A model generated the notes under the pieces. That model saw nothing but the letters and a program-made list of their open reading frames with translations. It did no database searches and had not been told where the DNA came from. A stretch of 64,000 bases of DNA. Source: Streptomyces luteolus. Its GTDB lineage: Bacteria > Actinomycetota > Actinomycetes > Streptomycetales > Streptomycetaceae. The stretch is from contig NZ_JASCIS010000004.1 of the NCBI RefSeq assembly GCF_029968015.1, positions 186,001 to 250,000 on the forward strand. Reading direction: 5' to 3'. Of the stretch, positions 49,794-57,168 are shown in pieces. Position 1 is the first letter of the stretch. The number at the start of each line of letters is the position of its first letter. Both the position numbers and the translations under genes were made by a program.

Positions 49794-49988
49794 ATGGCTA
49801 TGACACTGCGACTCCCCGAGGACGTCGACCGTCGGCTGACCGAGCGCGCCGAGCGTGAGCACCGCAGCAAGCAGGAGCTCGCGATCGAGGCGATCAAGGA
49901 AGCCAACGCCCGCGCCGAACTCGACATCCACGGTGCCCTCGACGAGCTCATGGGCACCCAGGCCGAGACCCTGGACCGCCTCAAGTGA
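49794..49988 (+). CDS. CopG/Arc-type antitoxin
   Basis: A 64-residue ribbon-helix-helix protein: MTLRLPEDVDRRLTERAEREHRSKQELAIEAI is the DNA-binding RHH motif, followed by a toxin-binding tail. A second ATG at 49800 is an alternative start. Its stop overlaps the toxin start by four bases, the usual type II toxin-antitoxin coupling. Confidence 0.9.
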   Translation: MAMTLRLPEDVDRRLTERAEREHRSKQELAIEAIKEANARAELDIHGALDELMGTQAETLDRLK

Positions 49989-50377
49989 CCGTCCGTCACC
50001 TCAAGTTGGACGAGATTTTGGTCGTCGTCCGGGCCGTCACTGGCAGCGAGCACGCGGTCCGCGACATCGGCCTGCTCGTCTCGGCGATGGAGCGCCCCGC
50101 CACGCATGTGTTCGGGACCGAGGTGTACCCCACGCTCCACGAGAAGGCCGCGGCGCTCCTGCACTCCCTCGCCCGTAACGACGCGCTCGTGGACGGCAAC
50201 AAGCGCACGGCATGGCTGTGCGCGCTCGCCTTCCTCCGTTTCAACGGAGCGCCCCCGCCGACTCCCGGGCGCCCTTCCCCGGACGATGCCGTGCCCTTCG
50301 CCGAGGCTGTGGCCCAGGGCCACATGGATGTGCCGACCATCGCCAAACGCCTCGCGTCCTGGTTCCCGGTGGGCTGA
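49985..50377 (+). CDS. Doc-type Fic-fold toxin with an altered active-site motif
   Basis: A 130-residue Doc/Fic-domain protein. The N-terminal helix and the anion-binding motif region RNDALVDGNKRTAW are clear. In Doc the motif is H-x-F-x-D-x-N-K-R; here the first position is Asp instead of His, while D-G-N-K-R is kept. Doc phosphorylates EF-Tu; loss of the catalytic histidine could reduce or alter activity. Coupled to the upstream antitoxin gene. The GTG/ATG overlap fixes the start. The gap to 50633 holds no gene. Confidence 0.88.
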   Translation: MTVRHLKLDEILVVVRAVTGSEHAVRDIGLLVSAMERPATHVFGTEVYPTLHEKAAALLHSLARNDALVDGNKRTAWLCALAFLRFNGAPPPTPGRPSPDDAVPFAEAVAQGHMDVPTIAKRLASWFPVG

Positions 50378-50633
50378 GCGTCGCCCGGTCACGCTCGGGA
50401 AGTCCGTCTGGGCCGAGATCGTGCTGCCCGGCTGAAGGGGTCAGTCCCAGTCCCGCCAACCCACCCACGCGGGCCCGAGCTGAGGCGTACGGCACCCGCC
50501 CCGCGCACCAACGCACCCCGAACCAGCGCTGTTTGCCCGCCAGGTTCAGGCCGTGCACCCGCCCCGCAGGCCGACCTCCACAGGTCCGACGCCCGCCCCG
50601 GCCCCGCCGGGTCCGGGCTGAGGCCGGGCCCGT

Positions 50634-51179
50634 TCAGCTGCTCGGTGTGTGCAGGGCGGCGCCGCCCGGTGTCTCGCGTTCCTGCCTTGCCGCGGCGAGC
50701 TTGAACTCGGCCCAGACGAGCTTGCCGGCGCCGTCGCGGGGTGCTGTACCCCAGTCGTCGGCGAGTGCGGCCACGAGGAGCAGGCCCGGGCCGTGGTCGT
50801 CATCCTCGGCAGGCTCGCGCAGCTGCGGCTTTCCTTCGCCCGCGTCGTGCACCTCGAGTCGTAGCTTGTCGACGGATACGGCGAGGCGCACCCGGAACTG
50901 CCGTCCGGGTGGGGTGTGTCGAAGGGCGTTCGTGGCGAGTTCGGATACGCAGACAGCCACGTCGACGGTTCGGTCGGCCGGGAGACGGCCGGCGATCGCC
51001 TCCCGTACGAATCGGCGTGCTCGGCCCACGGACTGACGGTGACGCATGAACTGCCGTTGTAAATAGACAGGGTGGGGCGGCGTAGCGGGGGAGGGGTGGC
51101 TGAGCGGGCGTAGTCGCGTTGCTTCGTCGTGTCCGTAGGTCGCATCGGTCGGATCGGTCGCATCGGTCACGTCGGTCAC
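50634..51179 (-). CDS. HATPase_c-type serine kinase/anti-sigma-like regulator
   Basis: A 181-residue GHKL ATP-binding protein of the Streptomyces anti-sigma-factor-like group: SVGRARRFVREAIAGRL, the N-box VAVCVSELATNALRHTPPG, VSVDKLRLEVHDAGEGKPQLR (G1-box) and HGPGLLLVAALADDWG (G2-box). Conserved sequence (YLQRQFMRHRQS) begins before ATG 51047, so an upstream start is needed. GTG 51179 is used here and gives a Thr-Asp-repeat N-terminus of uncertain reality. The XRE-TPR regulator gene lies upstream on the same strand. Confidence 0.8.
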   Translation of the reverse strand: MTDVTDATDPTDATYGHDEATRLRPLSHPSPATPPHPVYLQRQFMRHRQSVGRARRFVREAIAGRLPADRTVDVAVCVSELATNALRHTPPGRQFRVRLAVSVDKLRLEVHDAGEGKPQLREPAEDDDHGPGLLLVAALADDWGTAPRDGAGKLVWAEFKLAAARQERETPGGAALHTPSS

Positions 51180-51319
51180 GTCGGCTCTCTGAGGGTCGGC
51201 CTTGCCCTGGGCCGTTCACGCGGTCGCCGGGGCTTTGCCCGATGTATGCAACCGAAGCGCCACACAGAGTGACAGGGATGCTGTGTCCTAGTTTCGCGAC
51301 GCTGGCGGGTGCTCCCGAG

Positions 51320-52534
51320 TCAGTCGCCGACGCCCAGGAACTCCGCCAACGAGCGCAGGCCCGGCGGATGGTTGGGCAGAGCCCACAGGTCCCGCACGAT
51401 GGCCACGGCCAGGGTGTGATGCCGCATCCAGGTCGGCGCCACGCGGCGCAGCGACTCCAATGTCTTCACCGCCCCCGCGGCGTCCCCGAGGTCGGTGTGG
51501 GCCCGGGCCACGTCGAGCAGCAGCCAAGTTCGCCACGACGGAGGGGTGTCCTTGCTCAGCCGCATGCCCTTCGCCAGCGCCAGGGCTTCCTCCGGGTGCT
51601 CGTACTGGACGGCCAGGCGTACGCGTTCGATGCGTACCGACGACGGGCTGAAGACGCTGACCATGCGGTTGTCGCTGCCTTCGGGAAGCGTGGCGACGCG
51701 GGCTGCCTCGTTCTCCGCGCCCTCCATCAACGCCGCCGCTCGCGCGTAGTCGTTGCTGCGGGCGGCCGAGGTGGCGGCGGACATGGTCAGGGCGCCCCAG
51801 ACCTTCAGGCCGTCCGCGGTGTCCGTACGCCCGCCGTCCTTGGTGTCGTCGGCGGCGCTCAGGGCGATGAACAGGGCATCGTCCAGGCGTCCTTGGCGCT
51901 GGTACGTCCACGCGACGGAGTTGACGACCATCGCGGGCAGCAGCGGATCGGAGGACTGACCGGCGGCGTCGATCGCCCGCTCCAGAGCGATCAGGGCCAG
52001 GTCCGTCTTGCCCATACGCACCGCGATGTGCCCGGCGAGCTGCAGCACTTTGGCCAGGGCGGCGAATCCGTCCCTGCGGTCGTCCTCCTCACCCCGCACG
52101 GTGGCGGACCGCGCGTCGGTGATCAGGTCGGGGAGCGTTTTCAGGACCGGGTCGAACTCGGCTGCGTGGTACTGCGACCAGCCGTCGGCGATCTGCTCGC
52201 GCAGGAGGTCGAGCGAGAACTCAGGGCCGGGTGGCTGCGGCTGCGGACCCCACAGCACGGGCATGACCGCACGGCGCATGGCTACGAAGCGCGGCCCGTC
52301 GTTCTCGCCACTGGAGGTGACCGCAGGCGGGTCCCCGAGCAGAGTGGTCAGTTCCACGCCGAGCCCGTTCGCGAGAGCGTGCAGCGTGGGCAGTCGCGCC
52401 GAGTGCTTCCGCTGCTGTTCGAGCTGGCGGATCACGTCGACGGACACACCGGAGCGGCTGGCCAACTCCTCCTGCGTCAGCGAGGCCAGACGGCGCAGAC
52501 GACGCAGCGTACGTCCCAGGTCTTCGTTTGCCAC
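51320..52534 (-). CDS. XRE-family regulator with C-terminal TPR-like repeats
   Basis: A 404-residue protein. The helix-turn-helix is LGRTLRRLRRLASLTQEELASRSGVSVDVIRQLEQQRKHS (residues 5-45). A long helical-repeat domain follows (LAKVLQLAGHIAVRMGKTDLALIALERAI, SVAWTYQRQGRLDDALFIAL, VRLAVQYEHPEEALALAKGM, LDVARAHTDLGDAAGAVKTLESL). These features match actinobacterial HTH-TPR regulators, some of which sense peptides. GTG 52534 is chosen; the longer frame upstream is antisense to arfB. Target genes unknown. Confidence 0.88.
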   Translation of the reverse strand: MANEDLGRTLRRLRRLASLTQEELASRSGVSVDVIRQLEQQRKHSARLPTLHALANGLGVELTTLLGDPPAVTSSGENDGPRFVAMRRAVMPVLWGPQPQPPGPEFSLDLLREQIADGWSQYHAAEFDPVLKTLPDLITDARSATVRGEEDDRRDGFAALAKVLQLAGHIAVRMGKTDLALIALERAIDAAGQSSDPLLPAMVVNSVAWTYQRQGRLDDALFIALSAADDTKDGGRTDTADGLKVWGALTMSAATSAARSNDYARAAALMEGAENEAARVATLPEGSDNRMVSVFSPSSVRIERVRLAVQYEHPEEALALAKGMRLSKDTPPSWRTWLLLDVARAHTDLGDAAGAVKTLESLRRVAPTWMRHHTLAVAIVRDLWALPNHPPGLRSLAEFLGVGD

Positions 52535-52596
52535 GCCGCCACGGTACGCCGGGGAGGCCGCAGGGGTCAGACCTGGCACCCCCTGGCCCCTACCCC

Positions 52597-53025
52597 CTAC
52601 CCCCAGTCCCGCCCCGAGCGCCCCCGCTTCGTCTGGGAGCGGGCCTTCTTCTCGCGGAGGCGGCGTTCGTTGATGCCTCGGGGGATCTTCGTCGCGCGGC
52701 GGGGGCGCGGGGGTGGGGCCGTGGCCTCGGCGAGGAGGGACGTCAGGCGGGTCGCCGCCGTCTCGCGGTTGCGCCACTGGGAGCGGTGCTCCGAGGCGCG
52801 GACCGCGATCACCCCGTCGACCAGGCGCGGGGCCAGGCGTTCCAGGGCGCGGGACTTCCAGACCTCGGGGAGCGATTCCGTACGCGCCAGGTCGAACCTC
52901 AACTCCACCTGCGAGTCGGAGGTGTTGACGTGCTGGCCGCCGGGGCCGGAGGAGCGGGAGAAACGCCACAGGAGCTCGGCCTCCGGCAGGAGGACCGAGC
53001 CGCGGATGACGTAGGGCCCAGGCAT
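52597..53025 (-). CDS. arfB: ArfB-like peptidyl-tRNA hydrolase for ribosome rescue
   Basis: A 142-residue RF-1-domain protein. The GGQ motif is SRSSGPGGQHVNTSDSQVEL (catalytic, ester hydrolysis), and the C-terminus is a lysine/arginine-rich tail (RREKKARSQTKRGRSG-like) that inserts into the empty mRNA channel of stalled ribosomes. Length and tail are typical. ATG 53025 is chosen over GTG 53061; both have poor ribosome-binding sites. Confidence 0.92.
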   Translation of the reverse strand: MPGPYVIRGSVLLPEAELLWRFSRSSGPGGQHVNTSDSQVELRFDLARTESLPEVWKSRALERLAPRLVDGVIAVRASEHRSQWRNRETAATRLTSLLAEATAPPPRPRRATKIPRGINERRLREKKARSQTKRGRSGRDWG

Positions 53026-53091
53026 GGACCCATCGTCGCGCGACCGGACCCTTCCCGTCACCTCGATTTAGCGGCGGAGCTCAGGCCAGGA

Positions 53092-53991
53092 TCAGGCCAG
53101 GATCACGCTGCGCGTCAGGTTGCGCGGGCGGTCCGGGTCGTACCCCTTCGACTCCGCCAGGGCGACCGCCAGGCGCTGCGCGCGGATCAGATCGGCGAGC
53201 GGGTCCGTTCCCTGGCGGGCGACCAGGTGGCCGCCGACCCGGTCCACGTCACCGGCGAGCCCCTCCGGCAGGGTGCCGAACATCCACGCCACGCGGCCGG
53301 GGCCGGTGATGGAGATCGGGCCGTGGCGGTACTCCATCGCCGGGTACGCCTCCGTCCACGCGCCCGCCGCCTCGCGCATCTTCAGGCCCGCCTCCAGGGC
53401 GAGCCCGTACGTCCAGCCGCGGCCGAGGAACGTCCACTGCTCCGCGCCGAGCACCGCCTCCGGGAGGGGTTCCGTGACCGCGAGTTCCGCGTCCACCGAG
53501 GCCTCGGTGACCGACTTCACACCGAGCCCCGACAGGTCGCCGAGGCCCGCGCGCAGGAACGCGAGGGCGGTCGTGGCGAAGCGGGTCTGGACGACCGACT
53601 CCTCGTCCGCGAAGTCGAGGACCGCCACCGCGTCGGCCGCCGCCATGACCGGAGTCCTCGGGTCCGCGGTCAGGGCCGTGGTCGGCACCGAGCCCCGCAG
53701 CTCGCCGAGGAGTTCGAGGACCTCCGTCGTCGTACCGGAGCGGGTGATCGCCACGACCCGGTCGTACGCCCGGCCCACCGGGAACTCCGACGACGCGAAG
53801 GCGTCCGTCTCGCCCTGTCCGGCGGCCTCGCGCAGGGCGGCGTACGCGAGGGCCATGAACCAGGACGTGCCGCAGCCGGTGACGGCGACCCGCTCGCGCG
53901 GTCGCGGCAGCCCGTCGAAGGCGGCCGCGGCGTCGGCCGCTCGGCGCCAGCAGGCCGGCTGGGTGGCTATTTCTGCTGCGGTGCGTGACAT
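53092..53991 (-). CDS. SIS-domain sugar isomerase/deaminase (AgaS/GlmS-isomerase-like)
   Basis: A 299-residue protein with two SIS domains. The first has AVTGCGTSWFMALAYAALRE and ITRSGTTTEVLELLGEL (phosphosugar-binding Ser/Thr loop). The second has WTFLGRGWTYGLALEAGLKMREAAGAWTEAYPAMEYRHGP, like the glucosamine-6-P synthase isomerase domain. It probably deaminates or isomerises an amino-sugar phosphate. GAGGAG precedes the ATG. Divergent from a sugar-binding lipoprotein with a dre site between them, so DasR control of both is likely. Confidence 0.88.
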   Translation of the reverse strand: MSRTAAEIATQPACWRRAADAAAAFDGLPRPRERVAVTGCGTSWFMALAYAALREAAGQGETDAFASSEFPVGRAYDRVVAITRSGTTTEVLELLGELRGSVPTTALTADPRTPVMAAADAVAVLDFADEESVVQTRFATTALAFLRAGLGDLSGLGVKSVTEASVDAELAVTEPLPEAVLGAEQWTFLGRGWTYGLALEAGLKMREAAGAWTEAYPAMEYRHGPISITGPGRVAWMFGTLPEGLAGDVDRVGGHLVARQGTDPLADLIRAQRLAVALAESKGYDPDRPRNLTRSVILA

Positions 53992-54016
53992 GTGCGGTGG
54001 CTCCTCGACGAGCGTT

Positions 54017-54104
54017 CGGAACGGGCGTACGGAAACGGGCGTACGAAATCGGCGTAAGGAACGAGCGGACGGAACGGGCGGACGGAACGGGCGGACGGAC
54101 GTAC
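54017..54104. repeat. Degenerate GGAACGGGCGTAC tandem repeat
   Basis: Seven or so imperfect 12-13 base units (CGGAACGGGCGTA to CGGAACGGGCGGA) lie upstream of the SIS-protein gene, in its divergent promoter region. The later copies are the most alike. Confidence 0.75.
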
Positions 54105-54181
54105 TCGGCAGAACGTCACGTGCATAGCAGCAGCTCGGGGCGGGCGGCAACGGTGCGCCCTCGTTGCCGAAGCGAGATCTG

Positions 54182-54197
54182 AGTGGTGTAGACCTTA
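54182..54197 (+). promoter_or_regulatory. DasR-responsive element (dre) upstream of the sugar-binding lipoprotein gene
   Basis: AGTGGTGTAGACCTTA matches the dre consensus over GTGGT and TAGACC with one central mismatch, and closely resembles the site before nagK. It lies 51 bases before the GTG of the lipoprotein gene and 190 bases before the divergent SIS gene. Confidence 0.78.
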
Positions 54198-54248
54198 TGG
54201 GCGAACTGCGGGCAAACAAACGGGGCGGGCAAAGGTGGGGAAGCGGCT

Positions 54249-55517
54249 GTGCAGCGGCGCATGACAGGTCTGACGGCGGCGGTCGCCACACTCGGCATCA
54301 CGGCGGGCCTCGCTGGATGTGGGGCGGAGAGCGGCTCCGACACCGTCACGCTGAAGATGGTCGCCGCCGATTACGGCGACAGTCCGGCCAACAGCACCCA
54401 GAAGTACTGGGACAAGGTCAGCGCCGACTTCGAGTCGAAGAACCCCGGCATCCGGGTCGACGTCGACGTCCGCTCCTGGAGCGAGGTCGACGCGCACGTC
54501 GCCGCGCTCGTCAAGAAGGGCGAGGCGCCCGACATCGCGCAGATCGGCGCGTACGCCGACTACGCCGCGCAGGGCAAGCTCTACAGCGCCGACGACCTGC
54601 TCTCCATCCCCGTACAGGCCGACTTCCTGCCCGCCCTCTCCGAGGCCGGCGAGCTGCGGCGGGTGCAGTACGGCATGCCCTTCGCGTCCTCGACCCGGCT
54701 GCTCTTCTACAACAAGGACCTCTTCGCGAAGGCCGGGGTCACCGGCACCCCGCAGAGCTGGACCGAGCTGGCCGCCGACGCGCGGAAGCTGAAGGCCGCG
54801 GGCGTGAAGTACCCGTTCGCCCTGCCGCTCGGCCGCGAGGAGGCCCCCGCCGAGACGCTGATGTGGCTGCTCAGCGGCGGCGACGGCTACACCGACAACG
54901 TCGGTACGTACACCCTCGACTCCGACCAGAACATCAAGACCTTCAAGTGGCTGCGCGACGACCTCGTCGGCAAGGGCCTCACCGGCCCGACCGCGCCCGG
55001 CGAGCTCGACCGGCAGGACGCCTTCGACGCGTTCTCGCGCGGCGAGGTCGGCATGCTCAACGGCCACCCGACGCTGATGAAGCAGGCCGAGAAGCAGGGC
55101 GTCGAGTACGGGATGGTCCCGCTGCCCGGCGTCAACGGCAAGGCCAAGGCCACCCTGGGCGTCGCCGACTGGATGATGGGCTTCAAGGAGAACGGCCACA
55201 AGGAGGAGATCGGCAAGTTCCTCGACTTCGTCTACGACGACGAGAATGTCCTGGACTTCTCCGAGCGGTACGACATCCTGCCCGTCACCTCGTCCGCCTC
55301 CGACGCGATGGCCGACGAACCGGAGTACAAGCACCTGCGGGAGTTCCTCGAGGAGCTGCCGGACTCGGAGTTGTACCCGGTGGGCAAGACGTCCTGGGCG
55401 CAGGTCAGCGCGTCCATCAAGAAGGAGATCGGCAAGGCCGTGCGGCCCGGGGGCGACCCGGCGGAGATTCTGCAGGAGCTGCAGAACGAGGCGGTCGCGG
55501 CGGAGTCGGCGGAGTAG
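54249..55517 (+). CDS. Extracellular sugar-binding lipoprotein (ABC transporter)
   Basis: A 422-residue family-1 solute-binding protein. The lipobox is GITAGLAGC (Cys about residue 24), then VTLKMVAADYGDSPANS, KNPGIRVDVDVRSW, APDIAQIGAYADYAAQGKL, RLLFYNKDLFAKAGVTGTPQSW and WMMGFKENGHKEEIGKFLDFVY. These features match sugar-specific SBPs (COG1653). No permease or ATPase genes are adjacent, so it depends on components encoded elsewhere, such as the shared MsiK ATPase. A dre site precedes it, suggesting an amino-sugar oligosaccharide as ligand. Confidence 0.9.
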   Translation: MQRRMTGLTAAVATLGITAGLAGCGAESGSDTVTLKMVAADYGDSPANSTQKYWDKVSADFESKNPGIRVDVDVRSWSEVDAHVAALVKKGEAPDIAQIGAYADYAAQGKLYSADDLLSIPVQADFLPALSEAGELRRVQYGMPFASSTRLLFYNKDLFAKAGVTGTPQSWTELAADARKLKAAGVKYPFALPLGREEAPAETLMWLLSGGDGYTDNVGTYTLDSDQNIKTFKWLRDDLVGKGLTGPTAPGELDRQDAFDAFSRGEVGMLNGHPTLMKQAEKQGVEYGMVPLPGVNGKAKATLGVADWMMGFKENGHKEEIGKFLDFVYDDENVLDFSERYDILPVTSSASDAMADEPEYKHLREFLEELPDSELYPVGKTSWAQVSASIKKEIGKAVRPGGDPAEILQELQNEAVAAESAE

Positions 55518-55562
55518 GGGCTTGCGGGTGTTGTTGTCGGTGCGCGCGTCTACGGTTTTCTC

Positions 55563-55817
55563 ATGACCCCCGACGAACCCCGCCCCTCCGAGGCTCAGCT
55601 GTCCGAGCGGGACAGGGCCGTGCTCGCGCTGGAGCGGCAGGGGTGGGCGTCGCCCGGTGTGAAGGAGCGCGCGATACGGGAGCGGCTCGGGATATCCCCG
55701 GCCCGCTACTACCAGCTCCTGAACGCCCTCCTCGACGACCCGCGCGCCCTCGCCCACGACCCGGTGACGATCAACCGCCTCCGCCGCGTCCGCGAGGCCC
55801 GCCGCGCCCGCCGCTGA
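55563..55817 (+). CDS. DUF3263 helix-turn-helix-like protein
   Basis: An 84-residue basic protein: LSERDRAVLALERQGWASPGVKERAIRERLGISPARYYQLLNALLDDP is the DUF3263 core, an HTH-like fold common in Actinobacteria. The tail RLRRVREARRARR is strongly basic, fitting nucleic-acid binding. The family's function is not established. Confidence 0.9.
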   Translation: MTPDEPRPSEAQLSERDRAVLALERQGWASPGVKERAIRERLGISPARYYQLLNALLDDPRALAHDPVTINRLRRVREARRARR

Positions 55818-55819
55818 TT

Positions 55820-56112
55820 TTCCCCACCCCGCCCCTTCCCGAAGTCCTCAGCGGACAGCTCTGGGGGCGACGCCCCCAGCCCCCCATCCCGGGGCTGCCG
55901 CCCCTGGACCCCGCTTCGGGGGCCAGCCCCCGGACCCCCGCTCCTCAAACGCCGGAGGGGCTGGTTTTTAGGGGCGCGGGGAACTGCGCAAAGCCCAGCC
56001 ACGACGGCGCGGCAGCCGAAAGACGAAGCCGGGGTCCGGGGCCGAGTCGGGGCCCGGGGCGGAGCCCCGGGAGCTGTCCGCAGGGCTTTCGGGAAGGGGC
56101 GGGGAGGGGAAA
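55820..56112. repeat. Dispersed inverted repeat, copy R5 (extended)
   Basis: Starts CCCCACCCCGCCCCTTCCCG and ends with CTTTCGGGAAGGGGCGGGGA, with several internal GGGGCxxCGCCCC modules, CTCCTCAAACGCCGGAGGGG, and the GGGGCGCGGGGAACTGCGC module followed by CAGCCACGACGGCG as in R1. At almost 300 bp it is the longest copy and occupies the whole gap between the DUF3263 gene and otsB. Confidence 0.85.
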
Positions 56113-56122
56113 AATCAGCCCC

Positions 56123-57001
56123 ATGCGCAGCCACCCGCACCCGCCCACCCCCGACAACGACATGCCGGTACCGGCAACCCCCGCCGGGCGGGAAGGGCTC
56201 GCCGCCCTCCGAGCCCACCCCGAACACGCCCTCGTCGCCCTCGACTTCGACGGCACCCTCGCCGAGATCGTCCCCGACCCCGAGCAGGCCAGAGCCCACC
56301 CCGACGCCGTGCCCGCCCTCGCCGCCCTCGCCCCCCGGCTCGCCTCCGTGGCCGTGGTGACGGGGCGGCCCGCCGGGGTCGCCGTGCGGCACGGCGGGTT
56401 CGCGGGCGTCGCGGGCCTTGAGCACCTCGTCGTACTCGGGCACTACGGCGCCGAACGCTGGGACGCGGTGACCGGCACCGTGCAGGCCCCGGACGTACAC
56501 CCGGGCGTCGCCGGCGTGCGGGCCGAACTCTCCGGATTCCTCGACGAGTTGGGCCTGTGGCGCGGCACGTGGGTCGAGGAGAAGGGCCGTGCCGTCGCCG
56601 TGCACACCCGCCGTGCCGACGACCCGCACGCCACGTTCGACGCCCTCGGCGGCCCGCTCGCCGAACTCGCCGCCCGGCACGGCCTGATCACCGAGCCCGG
56701 CCGCTATGTGATCGAGCTGCGCCCGCCCGGCATGGACAAGGGCGTGGCCCTGGCGTCGTACGCGCGCGAGGTGGGCGCGGAGTCCGTCCTGTACGCGGGC
56801 GACGACCTGGGCGATCTCCCGGCGTACGCGGCCGTGGAGAAGCTGCGCTCGGACGGGGTGCCGGGGGTGCTCGTGTGCAGCGGCAGCGCGGAGGTCGCGG
56901 AGCTGGCGGAACGAGCGGACCTCGTCGTGGACGGCCCGGCGGGAGTGGTCCGGCTGCTGTCCCGGCTGGCCGAGGTGCTTGCGGCGGCTCGGCCGCAGTA
57001 G
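56123..57001 (+). CDS. otsB: Trehalose-6-phosphate phosphatase
   Basis: A 292-residue HAD-superfamily phosphatase. HAD motif I is VALDFDGTLAEIVPDP (nucleophile aspartate), motif II is VAVVTGRP, and the substrate segment WVEEKGRAVAVHTRRAD precedes GMDKGVAL (motif III lysine region) and LYAGDDLGDLPAY (motif IV). It dephosphorylates trehalose-6-P. The start is ATG 56123 or ATG 56162; the first abuts the dispersed repeat R5. It converges with otsA across repeat R6. Confidence 0.9.
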   Translation: MRSHPHPPTPDNDMPVPATPAGREGLAALRAHPEHALVALDFDGTLAEIVPDPEQARAHPDAVPALAALAPRLASVAVVTGRPAGVAVRHGGFAGVAGLEHLVVLGHYGAERWDAVTGTVQAPDVHPGVAGVRAELSGFLDELGLWRGTWVEEKGRAVAVHTRRADDPHATFDALGGPLAELAARHGLITEPGRYVIELRPPGMDKGVALASYAREVGAESVLYAGDDLGDLPAYAAVEKLRSDGVPGVLVCSGSAEVAELAERADLVVDGPAGVVRLLSRLAEVLAAARPQ

Positions 57002-57019
57002 CGCCGCCTGCCGCGTGCG

Positions 57020-57148
57020 CGCCGGAGGGGCTGATTCATCAGCCCCTCCGGCGTTTGAGATGGGGGTCCCCCCTGCTCGAGCGAAGCCGAGAGCTTGGGG
57101 GAGGGGTCTGGGGCGGAGCCCCAGTTCGGGAAGGGGCGGGGAGGGGAT
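57020..57148. repeat. Dispersed inverted repeat, copy R6 (partial)
   Basis: Contains the inner dyad GGAGGGGCTGATTCATCAGC and CCCCTCCGGCGTTTGAGA, then GGGGTCTGGGGCGGAGCCCC and the right arm TTCGGGAAGGGGCGGGGAGG. The left outer arm is missing. It sits between the convergent otsB and otsA genes. Confidence 0.84.
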
Positions 57149-57168
57149 GAAGCACGCGGCCCGAACCC

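Noticed and set aside
54164..57001. A 945-codon frame ending in the OtsB sequence
   Set aside because: The first 650 codons are out-of-frame translation of the sugar-binding lipoprotein and the repeat R5; only the OtsB part is real.
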